Shown: positions 34,895 to 51,863 of the stretch, in pieces
How positions within the stretch are numbered: the first letter of the stretch is position 1
Layout: every line of letters begins with the position of its first letter
NCBI GenBank assembly: GCA_950097015.1
Contig: CATNEN010000008.1
Span: 3,880,501-3,944,500, forward strand
Direction: 5' to 3'
Source: Macrostomum hystrix
Taxonomy: Eukaryota > Platyhelminthes > Macrostomidae
Length of the DNA: 64,000 bases
Translations under genes and position numbers: made by a program
The notes under the pieces: generated by a model
What the model saw: the letters and a program-made list of their open reading frames with translations, nothing else
Databases searched by the model: none
Told to the model about the DNA's origin: nothing

Positions 34895-37800
34895 TTAAAA
34901 TGCGCCGAACAAACTCGCTGGTGGCAGTGCTGGCATCGGAGCTCTTTGCTGCTTGCTGTTGCCACCAGATGATGTCTTCGCTGCTGCAGCAGCCGCCGCC
35001 GCTGCCGCCGCAGCCGCAGCAGCCGCCGCCGCCGCAGCAGCAGCCTTGACATACGGACTGCGCGACCAGTCGCCGACAACGTTGGCAGGCGATATCGTCG
35101 GAGGCGAAACAATGTCCCCTTTCAGCTGCTGCTGCTGCTGCTGCAGCGACTGCTGATCTCGACTGTCGCCGCTGACACTGACATCTTCGACGCCGTCTAC
35201 CTCGTCTGCTTGGCCACCGGCCTCGTGCAATCGCATGTGCTTTCGCAGAGAGCTCGGGTGAGTGTAGGACTTGTCGCAGCCGCCAACTCGACAGTTGTAA
35301 GGCTTCTCGCTCAGGTGTACGTGCGTGTGCTTCTTGCGGTCCGAGCTGTTCGCAAATCGACGATCGCAGCCAGCGAACTCGCATCTGAACGGCTTCTCGC
35401 CTGCCAGTTGGTTTAGAGGTCTGGCTGAGTTGGGATCTCTGCTGCACTGATGACTGTGAGATTAGACTGAGAAAGATTGTGAGATTAGACTGAGAAAGAT
35501 TGTGAGATTAGACTGAGAAAGATTGTGAGATTAGACTGGAATAGACTGTGAGATTAGATTGGAATAGACTATGAGATTAGATTGGAATAGACTGTGAGAT
35601 TAGACTGAGAAAGACTGTGAGATTAGACTGGAATAGACTGTGAGATTAGACTGAGAAAGACTGTGAGATCAGATTGGAATAGACTGTGAGATCAGATTGG
35701 AATAGACTGTGAGATTAGATTGGAGTAGAATGTGAGATTAGATTGGAATAGACTGTGAGATTAGATTGGAATAGACTGTGAGATTAGATTGGAATAGACT
35801 GTGAGATTAGATTGGAATAGACTGTGAGATTAGATTGGAATAGAATATGAGATTAGACTCTGGGAAAGACTTTGAGATTAGACTGGAATAGACTGTGAGA
35901 TTAGATTGGAATAGACTGTGAGATTAGATTGGAATAGACTGTGAGATTAGATTGGAATAGACTGTGAGATTAGACTGGAATAGACTGTGAGATTAGATTG
36001 GAATAGACTGTGAGATTAGACTGAGAAAGATTGTGAGATTAGATTGGAATAGACTGTGAGATTAGATTGGAATAGACTGTGAGATTAGATTGGAGTAGAA
36101 TGTGAGATTAGATTGGAATAGAATATGAGATTAGACTCTGGGAAAGACTTTGAGATTAGACTGGAATAGACTGTGAGATTAGACTGGAATAGACTGTGAG
36201 ATTAGATTGGAATAGACTGTGAGATTAGACTTGGAAAGACTGTGAGATTAGACTCTCCGAAAGACTTTGAGATTAGACTGAATGATCACTGTGCAAGGTA
36301 GCAATGACCCACTGAAGCAATACTATTTAAATAGTATCAAAAAGAGTGATCTAGTATATTTTCGGATGGGGATTGTACCAAAACTAATTCCAATATTTCA
36401 TTAACTAGCAGGCCAAGACTTCCTAGACTCAAGAGAGTTATTGCAACCCTGGCAAAAACAGGGTCGGGTTGCGCAACAACTCAGAAGAGATTTTGAAAAC
36501 TCTATAGAGAAATCTGAGCGGAATGGAGTCTGCGATTGCGGTGTCTGTTGTGCAACTTCGTCAAATCCGGATTCTCGTCCTGATCTCCCCACCCCAACTG
36601 CCACTTTGGAGAGCAATTTTCACATTCTGCCCCTCCAAAGAGGTTCAGTTTACGACCCCAATATTAACTTTTGCTGCCTAACACGAGAAACCTTCAGATT
36701 TCAATATTAACCAAATATTAACTACGTGAACCACTTGTCACTTTTCTTAATTTTGTTAGTCTTATAACATCCTTTGATATTCTGACAAGACATGATCAAC
36801 ACAGTGGGTCATTGCTACCTTCCACAATGATCCTCCTTCAGTGGGTCATTGCTACCTTCCTCAATGATGCTTCAGTGGGTCATTGCTACCTTCCTCAATG
36901 ATCCTTCAGTGGGTCATTGCTACCTTCCTCAATGATGCTTCAGTGGGTCATTGCTACCTTCCTCAATGATCCTCCTTCAGTGGGTCATTGCTACCTTCCA
37001 CAATGATCCTCCTTCAGTGGGTCATTGCTACCTTCCTCAATGATCCTTCAGTGGGTCATTGCTACCTTCCTCAATGATGCTTTAGTGGGTCATTGCTACC
37101 TTCCTCAATGATGCTTCAGTGGGTCATTGCTACCTTCCTCAATGATCCTCCTTCAGTGGGTCATTGCTACCTTCCACAATGATCCTCCTTCAGTGGGTCA
37201 TTGCTACCTTCCTCAATGATCCTTCAGTGGGTCATTGCTACCTTCCTCAATGATGCTTTAGTGGGTCATTGCTACCTTCCTCAATGATGCTTTAGTGGGT
37301 CATTGCTACCTTCCTCAATGATGCTTCAATGGGTCATTGCTACCTTCCTCAATGATGCTTCAGTGGGTCATTGCTACCTTCCTCAATGATCCTTCAGTGG
37401 GTCATTGCTACCTTCCACAATGATCCTCCTTCAGTGGGTCATTGCTACCTTCCTCAATGATGCTTCAGTGGGTCATTGCTACCTTCCTCAATGATCCTTC
37501 AGTGGGTCATTGCTACCTTCCACAATGATCCTCCTTCAGTGGGTCATTGCTACCTTCCTCAATGATCCTTCAGTGGGTCATTGCTACCTTCCTCAATGAT
37601 GCTTTAGTGGGTCATTGCTACCTTCCTCAATGATGCTTCAGTGGGTCATTGCTACCTTCCTCAATGATGCTTCAATGGGTCATTGCTACCTTCCTCAATG
37701 ATGCTTCAGTGGGTCATTGCTACCTTCCTCAATGATCCTTCAGTGGGTCATTGCTACCTTCCACAATGATCCTCCTTCAGTGGGTCATTGCTACCTTCCT

Positions 37801-40800
37801 CAATGATGCTTCAGTGGGTCATTGCTACCTTCCTCAATGATCCTTCAGTGGGTCATTGCTACCTTCCTCAATGATGCTTTAGTGGGTCATTGCTACCTTC
37901 CTCAATGATGCTTTAGTGGGTCATTGCTACCTTCCTCAATGATGCTTCAATGGGTCATTGCTACCTTCCTCAATGATGCTTCAGTGGGTCATTGCTACCT
38001 TCCTCAATGATCCTTCAGTGGGTCATTGCTACCTTCCACAATGATCCTTCAGTGGGTCATTGCTACCTTCCACAATGATCCTTCAGTGGGTCATTGCTAC
38101 CTTGCACAGTGATGCTTCAGTGGGTCATTGCTACAGCGTAACCATAGGTAACTATAATGGTTTTCAGCCCGCCCATTTAGCAGAGCCAGGTCTCATTAAC
38201 TTGCAATCGATTTAAGCTAATCAGTAAGCACCTGCACAATCAACTGCCAGGAACACTATTAAAAGCTTTGTCACATTTTGCTTTTTCTCTACAGTGGACA
38301 AGAATACATATGACTGATTAGGAAATTTGTGAAGAAAACATTCTAACATCCTTCGCCGAAAAAAGCCAGTCAAGCATTTTTCTGTTCATAGAGAGGCAGA
38401 GAATTAAACAGCTGAGGCATCATTTAGACAATAGCGCTTTCATGCAATGCTTCTCCTGCAGCTACCTGTAACTCATTGCTTAATCGATACGCTCACAGCT
38501 ATGAATGCTGGTCTTAAATTCTTAATGACCACCTGCTAAGAAATGCAGCAGCACTGAGAGCCAATTAACGGGAGTCCTTGTTCACTGACAGCTCAAGCAT
38601 TGTGGCTGTTAAAACTGCTTTTTTAAGAAAAAAACACACTTTTCTTTTGAGTCACAGGCTAGGCTCATGTTTTGCTGCTTGTTTAACTGAAGCTACTGGC
38701 AATTGCTTCAGTCCCCAGAAACAGGAGGTCGGGAGTTCGGATCTGCCTGCAGGGAAAACTGTCTGTGTCCATTCAGCAAGACACTTAATTTCGGGCGCAG
38801 CCGCGGAGAGAAGGCTTGGGGGCTTGTCGTGTAATTTACGCCCTTTAGGGCCAACCTCCAAGGCACAGTGAGAGTGTACACTGCCTGACGATGAGAAAGT
38901 CAGGGCAGATGTACACACCTGTGTGAGCGTGTGCCTGCGTACAGTATCTGTGTGCGTGTGTGCTCAGGAATCAGCAAAATGGGCAGAATTGCCTCCTCGC
39001 TGGCTGCGGGTCTAGTGTCACCAAATGATGTGTAACTACCCACTGCCCTCCTGCAAATGTTACGAGTATTGTTATTATTATTATCATCAAGTGTGCACTA
39101 ATTCGCGTACTCAGAAAGATGGACTTTTAAACAATAATATTGGCACTTCTCACCTGTGTGCGTCCTCTTGTGAATCTTGAGATTCTCAGATCTGGCAAAC
39201 ACCTTGCCGCAGCCGGGGAACGGACAGGGGAACGGCTTCTCGCCGGTGTGAACCCGGATGTGATTCACCAGCTTGTACTTGGCCTTGAACGGCTTCAGGC
39301 TGCGCACGCATTCCAGCCAGTAGCAGGTGTGGTCCGTCAGCTCCGGACCTGGCGGTTCGTGGGTCGGTCGACTAACTGGTAATGTCTATGGCACTTCTAG
39401 ATTGTTCCATTATTCACTTTATTATCCTCCGATTCTTCTATGGGTTTCCCGAGATTCTTCTATGGGTTTCCCGAGATTCTTCTATGGGTTTCCCGAGATT
39501 CTTCTATGGATTTCCCGAGATTCTTCTATGGGTTTCCCGAGATTCTTCTATGGGTTTCCCGAGATTCTTCTATGGGTTTCCCGAGATTCTTCTATGGGTT
39601 TCCCGAGATTCTTCTATGGGTTTCCCGAGATTCTTCTATGGGTTTCCCGAGATTCTTCTATGGGTTTTCGTTTACCGTGATTCTTCATTCAGTGGGGTGT
39701 CGCCTCATTATTGAATAGCGCTCCTTTGTCCACTGATAGCGTCAGGGGTACTAGCTCAAATGGTAGAGCGCTCGCTTAGCATGCGAGAGGTACAGGGATC
39801 GATGCCCTGGTACTCCAGAATTATTTTCCTTTTTTTCTAAACGCAAATGTTTGGCGAATGAAATTATCGAGCAAGATCTCGTTATTTGAAATCAAAAAGC
39901 TGTTTTATAAAGTAGAACAATCAATGCTTAAACCTTTATAACTACAATTGAAAGAACTACTTTACTCGTATTATTATTTCAAGAAAAAATCTGATTTTCT
40001 GAACATATCGGTAATGATTAAGAATGCTATGGCCTCAATAACCCCAGGGACTACTAAATACCCACAGTGAATACATAAGCTACAAATAAAACCAAAGTAC
40101 AATTGTTTGTTATTTTACGAACTGAACTAAGCTTTTTCTACACATATCGGCTACCGGAAGAGCCTGACTTACCACCAACATGGTCCACAGTGATGTGAGC
40201 CACAATGTCGTGAATTGTGGCGAATAGGCGACCGCATGTTCTGCCGAATCGCTCCAGCCACAGGCAGCGATAATCACCACTGTGCAGATGAAGAAGCTGC
40301 TGCTGCTGCTGCTGCTGCGGGTAGTGATGCTGGTACTGGTGATGCTGATAATGTCCGTGATTCTGCGCAGGCGATTGCTTAGCAAAGCAGCCGGCCTGTT
40401 GCTGCAGGTAGGCCCGGTAGAGGGCGGGTCCGTATGCGGCTGACAGCTGGTTGAGGTGGCCGAAGCTGGCGGCAAAACTGCCGGGGTAATACTGATGGTG
40501 ATACTGCTGCTGCTGCTGCTGCTGCTGCTGGAGCTCGTGAGAATGCACCGCCTGGCAGGAGTGCAGCTCATGCGGCAGAGGCTGCTGCTGTTGCTGCTGC
40601 AGACGCTCTTCAGCAGTTGAATGATCCAAGACTGTCGTGAGCTGGTCAGAGGCGAGGACTGCCGAGAATTGCTGACTTGGCTGCTGCTGCTGCTGCTGCT
40701 GCTGCTGATTTCGCTGCATGAAGAAGTCTTTCCTTGGCGAATTATTTCCAGCGTTGAATTGCTGATGATGATGATGCTGCTGCTGCTGCTGCTGCTGCTG

Positions 40801-40851
40801 CTTGTAATGCATATCAGCAGTGCCAATGTGGCTGGCATACTGGCTCAACAT
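34895..40851 (-). CDS. ZIC: ZIC-family zinc-finger transcription factor
   Basis: Nuclear C2H2 factor of the ZIC/GLI class, 459 residues, three exons: 40851-40173, 39348-39154, 35400-34895; phases agree. The N-terminal half is rich in Gln and His, encoded by many CAG runs. Finger 1 starts at [15 protein letters not shown] and ends at the conserved H-ITVDHVGG. Finger 2 is HTCYWLEC followed by the hallmark [16 protein letters not shown]. Finger 3 is [20 protein letters not shown], finger 4 is [19 protein letters not shown], and finger 5 is [18 protein letters not shown]. The C-terminus has a Gln run and then 22 alanines in a row (34979-35044) between lysines. The introns fall at the end of finger 1 and in the finger 3-4 linker (HTG/EK). 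Finger 1 has only 8 residues between its cysteines, shorter than in vertebrate ZICs. The family call is very secure; orthology to a single ZIC1-5 member is not meaningful. Confidence 0.96.
35450..36288. repeat. 23-bp minisatellite in ZIC intron 2
   Basis: About 36 units of roughly 23 bp (core GACTGTGAGATTAGATTGGA, with GACTGAGAAAG variants). Blocks of variants recur in the same order, which indicates segmental duplication inside the array. Confidence 0.96.
36287..36322 (-). repeat. Single inverted unit of the 34-37-bp array
   Basis: ATCACTGTGCAAGGTAGCAA followed by TGACCCACTGAAG is the reverse complement of the final unit of the array at about 38092-38125. It sits immediately after the 23-bp array, and a palindrome (TATTTAAATA) follows. 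Confidence 0.85.
36785..38131. repeat. 34-37-bp minisatellite in ZIC intron 2
   Basis: About 38 units (core TCAGTGGGTCATTGCTACC then TTCCTCAATGATGC or the longer ...GATCCTCC form). Blocks of units recur in the same order (for example 36.8-37.1, 37.1-37.4 and 37.5-37.8 kb), so the array grew by higher-order duplication. The last unit has the variant CCTTGCACAGTGATG. Confidence 0.97.
38695..39085 (+). mobile_element. SINE-B variant with different head
   Basis: The body is typical SINE-B: GGGCGCAGCCGCGGAGAGAA, CTGACGATGAGAAAGTCAGG, ACACACCTGTGTGAGCGTG, GTGTCACCAAATGATGTG and an ATTATTATTATC tail. The head (GGAGGTCGGGAGTTCGGATC and AGCAAGACACTTAA) differs from the other copies and contains a word shared with SINE-A. 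This suggests a chimeric subfamily. Lies in ZIC intron 2. Confidence 0.82.
39425..39668. repeat. 22-bp minisatellite in ZIC intron 1
   Basis: About 11 nearly identical units of 22 bp (core GATTCTTCTATGGGTTTCCC plus GA). Confidence 0.97.
39745..39817 (+). tRNA. tRNA-Ala (anticodon AGC)
   Basis: A complete 73-nt cloverleaf. The acceptor stem GGGGTAC pairs with GTACTCC (one G-T pair), followed by discriminator A. The D arm contains TAGCTCAAATGGTAGAGCG (A box), the anticodon stem is CTCGC/GCGAG with loop TTAGCAT, and AGC is at 39778-39780. The T arm is CAGGG/CCCTG with loop ATCGATG (B box GGGATCGATGCCC). There is no intron. A T-run (CCTTTTTTTC) 12 bp downstream fits a Pol III terminator. It lies inside ZIC intron 1 on the opposite strand. 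Confidence 0.97.
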
Positions 40852-41570
40852 TGCTAATGGTTTACAGCTCTGATTCAGATCAACAGGTTCAAATGTTACT
40901 CAGTTATTCAGTTCTAAAGTAATGACACCTTCTATTTTAGACTCTAAATTTAGCAGCCTGTGCGAGGCGGAGATGAGGGGAAACTGTGTAAGGCGGTCCG
41001 CAATCCCATTGGCCGGTGGGACATTGTGCCAATGGGGATGCGATGCGGTCGGATTCGGGGAAGACCCTGGGGGGGTATTTCAAATACTCATAATTATTTG
41101 TTTCTAACGGGCTAAAATTTTCCGCTCTATTCGATAAAACAATTTCCAGAATGACAAAACATCGGCATCGTCAAGATATTCAACGAGGATTCTCGTCGGG
41201 GTGTCTGGTGGCAAAAACCAAAAAAAAAAACTGCTTTAAAATTTAGTTCATCGTAAAGGACGAATTTTTTTATTCAGATGGTGGACTTTCACGAAAATCG
41301 GTCATTCAGTTTGGGAGCTATTGTTAAGCAGGCAGTGGGTATTAGAAATTTCCACGCGGTCTTTCCCCAGGGGGGAAACTAGAGTGGTCCTTAGAACCAC
41401 TGTTACGGCATCCTGACCTGATGCATAGAAATCAGCAATGCTGGAATATTCTAGATTTCTCTGCCTGATACGCCAGAGACGCTTTATGCAATGAAACACT
41501 CCAAGATCAGAAACTCAGAAACACATGAGAAACTGTTTGACCCACTGTGACGACTGAGAAACTGAGTGAC
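40852..41570. other. ZIC 5' flank with repeat family D (copy 3)
   Basis: From about 41060 to 41400: GGTATTTCAAATACTCA, ATTTTCCGCTCTATTCGAT, ATGACAAAACATCGGCATCG, GATATTCAACGAGGATT, GGGGTGTCTGGTGGCAAAA, then CAGATGGTGGACTTTCACG and GGTCATTCAGTTTGGGAGCT. This is the most complete copy of family D. The ZIC promoter must lie near 40852-41060, but I cannot mark a core element. Confidence 0.65.
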
Positions 41571-42625
41571 CCTATAATACTCAATGACTTGAGACACCAG
41601 GTGTAATGATTGACAGACTGAATGACAAGGTGTAATGATTGACAGACTGAATGACAAGGTGTAATGATTGACAGACTGAATGACAAGGTGTAATGATTGA
41701 CAAGACTAAATAAAAGGTGTAATGATTGACAAGACTAAATAAAAAGTGTAATGACTGACAAGACTAAATAAAAAGTGTAATGACTGACAAGACTAAATAA
41801 AAAGTTGTAATGACTGACAGACTGAATGACAAGGTGTAATGATTGACAGACTGAATCACAAGGTGTAATGATTGACAGACTGAACGAAAAGGTGTAATGA
41901 TTGACAGACTGAATGAACACGTGTAATGACTGACAGACTAAATAAAAAGTGTAATGACTGACAGACTGAATCACAAGGTGTAATGATTGACAGACTGAAT
42001 GACAAGGTGTAATGATTGACAGACTAAATAAAAATGTTTAATGACCGACAGACTGAATGAACAGGTGTAATGATTGACAGACTGAATGACAAGGTGTAAT
42101 GATTGACAGACTGAATGACAAGGTGTAATGATTGACAAGACTAAATAAAAGGTGTAATGATTGACAAGACTAAATAAAAAGTGTAATGACTGACAAGACT
42201 AAATAAAAAGTGTAATGACTGACAAGACTAAATAAAAAGTGTAATGATTGACAAGACTAAATAAAAAGTGTAATGACTGACAAGACTAAATAAAAAGTGT
42301 AATGACTGACAAGACTAAATAAAAAGTGTAATGACTGACAAGACTAAATAAAAAGTGTAATGACTGACAAGACTAAATAAAAAGTGTAATGACTGACAAG
42401 ACTAAATAAAAAGTGTAATGACTGACAAGACTAAATAAAAAGTGTAATGATTGACAAGACTAAATAAAAAGTGTAATGATTGACAGACTAAATAAAAATG
42501 TTTAATGACCGACAGACTGAATGAACAGGTGTAATGATTGACAGACTGAATGAACAGGTGTAATGATTGACAGACTGAATGAACAGGTGTAATGATTGAT
42601 AGACTGAATGAGGTGTATTTAATGA
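41570..42625. repeat. ~29-bp minisatellite (GTGTAATGATTGACAGACTG)
   Basis: About 36 units of two main variants: AATGACAAG-ending and ACTAAATAAAAA-ending. The order of variants at 41.59-41.80 kb repeats at 42.06-42.25 kb, so a block was duplicated. Spacer between ZIC and GCDH. Confidence 0.96.
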
Positions 42626-43973
42626 CCTGTCGTCATACTTGCACCGTTAGTTTGCAGGAGTGGCTCTTCTCCTCCAATGCATACAGACTTATACAAGTTA
42701 CTTGAACAACGCTTCTAAATACCTGGTATAGTTTGTGCAAAAACTTTTTACGCTTTTTGCGAAGAAAAACATCCAGATGCTCCGCAGACAGCAGCAGCAC
42801 TCCACTAGGGAATATACAAACCTTAAGTTGTCAACATTTTTGTTAGTCACCCGTCGTGGTGAGTGAAAGTTTTCCGCTATGATCGTCTCGATTTGTTATA
42901 ATACGGACTATACGGAACAGCTGCAATCATTATATTTGGCTCGCAAAAGCACATCACTCAATGTCCACTTATTTCTACGTGCCCTCATTCCCGTGCCTGT
43001 CGCCAGCCATGCTATATACCTGTCAATCATTGTCACTCAAGAGTTGACTCGAAAGAAATAGAGTGTGGGCGTCAGGACAGAATACTATTAATGATGCTAG
43101 ATACCTTTGTGGACAAAATAAGTTAAAAAACATTATGCAACTTCACATAAAGTTTTTGCGTGACCCATTATATACTATTTGACAAGATTTCGTCAAGATT
43201 ATTGTCTATTGTTACACTGACGAGCTCAAATTACGCTCGTAATTAATTTAATTTTTGACAGTGGCTTAACTGTCTTCATTTCATCTGTCCATGACTTCTG
43301 TCTGCCTGTCTTCATTTCATCTGTCCATGACTTTTCTGTCTGTCTGTCTGTCTTCATTTCATCTGTCCATGACTTTTCTGTCTGTCTGTCTGTCTTCATT
43401 TCGTCTGTCCATGACTTTTATCTGTCAAAGACTAGAAAAGCAAAATAGACAAAGAATTTAGTTAGCTTTATGCAACCAACAAATGATAGCGAAACACCAA
43501 TATAAAATCTATAGATAATTAATTGTATTTCAATGTACTTGAGAAGTTGCAGCACAATGAATGGCAACAATGAGACCAGAAACTAGAAATATTATTGAAG
43601 AGGAAAAAGTAGTAACTTGCTGATTAATAGGTACTTAGATACTGATAAAACTGAAGTCTGTAGTACTGTCAGTCTGTAGTACTCAATCTCTATCTTGACT
43701 TTTCTAGTCTTAGCCATAACCAGGGTGCAAAATCAAAGCAAGAAACATGTTCAGTTACTAATAAAATGAATACTGCTTAAATTATCTCGAGCATTTGACT
43801 CTCACTGAACAAATTCACGTGCAAAATAGCGAAAAACTCTATTTATACTACTATTACTGTTTTGACGCATCAGTAGGATATTAAAATTGCCGCGACTAAA
43901 AAATGTAAAATAACTCTTAACAAGTTTTCTGAGCTACTGCCTAGTAGTATATTCTATTGGCCAGCGAATCGGT
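42626..43973. other. Spacer with a small 42-bp repeat
   Basis: At 43265-43425 there are four copies of GTCTTCATTTCATCTGTCC followed by ATGACTTTTCTGTCTGTCTG. Otherwise unique AT-rich sequence; no gene seen. Confidence 0.55.
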
Positions 43974-43979
43974 TTTATT
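43974..43979 (-). terminator. Polyadenylation signal of GCDH
   Basis: AATAAA on the minus strand, only about 27 bp after the GCDH stop, implying a very short 3' UTR. Confidence 0.55.
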
Positions 43980-44005
43980 CAATGTTGAGAACGAAAACCG
44001 CAGTT

Positions 44006-50562
<6,557 letters not shown>

Positions 50563-51863
50563 TTAAGAGCTAAAGAAAACCCAAAGTGTCAATCAAAAAC
50601 GTTTACAGATAAATAAGTTCTCAAATCAATTATATAGTAGTAAATAGGGTACTCCACTACAGTGAGTGAGAAGATATAGAGTTTTGTAGATTTCGTGGAA
50701 ATAAATCGCGACATTTAAAGGAACTTATTTATCACAACAAACAATTATTGATTTTACAGAACGAAGTCATTTCAGTTTTTTTCAAATCAGGAAATGAGTT
50801 TAATTAATACTTATCTTGCTTATTTACATGTCTTTTTTAAGGTGTACAATCCGGCCAGAAAGTTGTACGGAGTATTGTACTTGTACTGATTGTATTTTAT
50901 AGCTGACGGAACTGCCTTTCATCCAGAGTTTGCGTTATGTTCTCTTCCTTACTTTTATCATAATTTATAATTTTTCTAATCCAGTTCTAATTGCGATTCG
51001 CTGCACTTCTATTATGTTTGGCTTATATCTTATTTCAGCTCATAGACTCTTTTCATCTGGCACGCCCCTTCGTTATTCACAAATTGCAGTATATGTTTTA
51101 TTTCCTTCTAACAGTCACAATGTTTCATTAGTCCAAATTTAGTTCCACTAAAGTTTCTGCCCACCAATCGATTTAAGGAACAGCTCTAATTATAACATGC
51201 GAGTTAGATCCATCTATGCAGAGCACTAAATTGACTTTAAGCAATTTAAACATGTTGATATAATTTTCTTAGGCTGGTCATGGGTGCACCGTCCTTATAC
51301 TTTCTTTTATGAAAAGGGACACCAAAGTCAAGAGACATCGGTACAGCTTGCATTGTTTGCACTACAGAAAAGTGCTTAATAAAGACCAAAAAATACAGCA
51401 ACCCTCCGTGGCGTGGTCAAATATACTCGTATATTTCAAGTCGGCAAATTTCATTCAGTTTTCATAATTTAGAAATACCTTTTGGAAGCTCGTAACTCGC
51501 GTCGAAAAAATGACGATCTGACTACGGCAAAACAACAAAGGCCGATATAAGTTTAGCACTGCGAGACAGTACAAAAAAGCTATATAGAAGTGCAGTAAAA
51601 CCATTCGCCGGACAAGGAAAGACAAAAGAGGAAAAAGCAAGGCTTTAAAAAGAGCAAGCCAAAAAGTTAGTATTTAAGTACATAAAACATCACTCCATTC
51701 AAAGAAAAAGCAAGAGAAAAAGCACAAAAATATTTAAATAAATAATATATAAACTTTGATCACCAAGAGGACAAAATGACAAGAGGTTAAAATATAAATT
51801 ATTTATAGACAGGAAAAAACGGAATTCGCAAGAATCTAGCGCACGTCTCCAGCAAATCAAGCA
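50563..51863. other. Spacer between GCDH and TTC39
   Basis: AT-rich. It should hold the GCDH promoter (right after 50562) and the TTC39 3' UTR. Short open frames here lack any supporting feature. Confidence 0.4.

Noticed and set aside
34686-35447. 253-residue minus-strand frame overlapping the ZIC last exon
   Set aside because: Out of frame with the zinc fingers 4-5 that follow from the 35400 acceptor.
36785-38131. Regular repeats that could suggest a CRISPR array
   Set aside because: The units are adjoining tandem repeats without unique spacers, in an intron of a eukaryotic gene.
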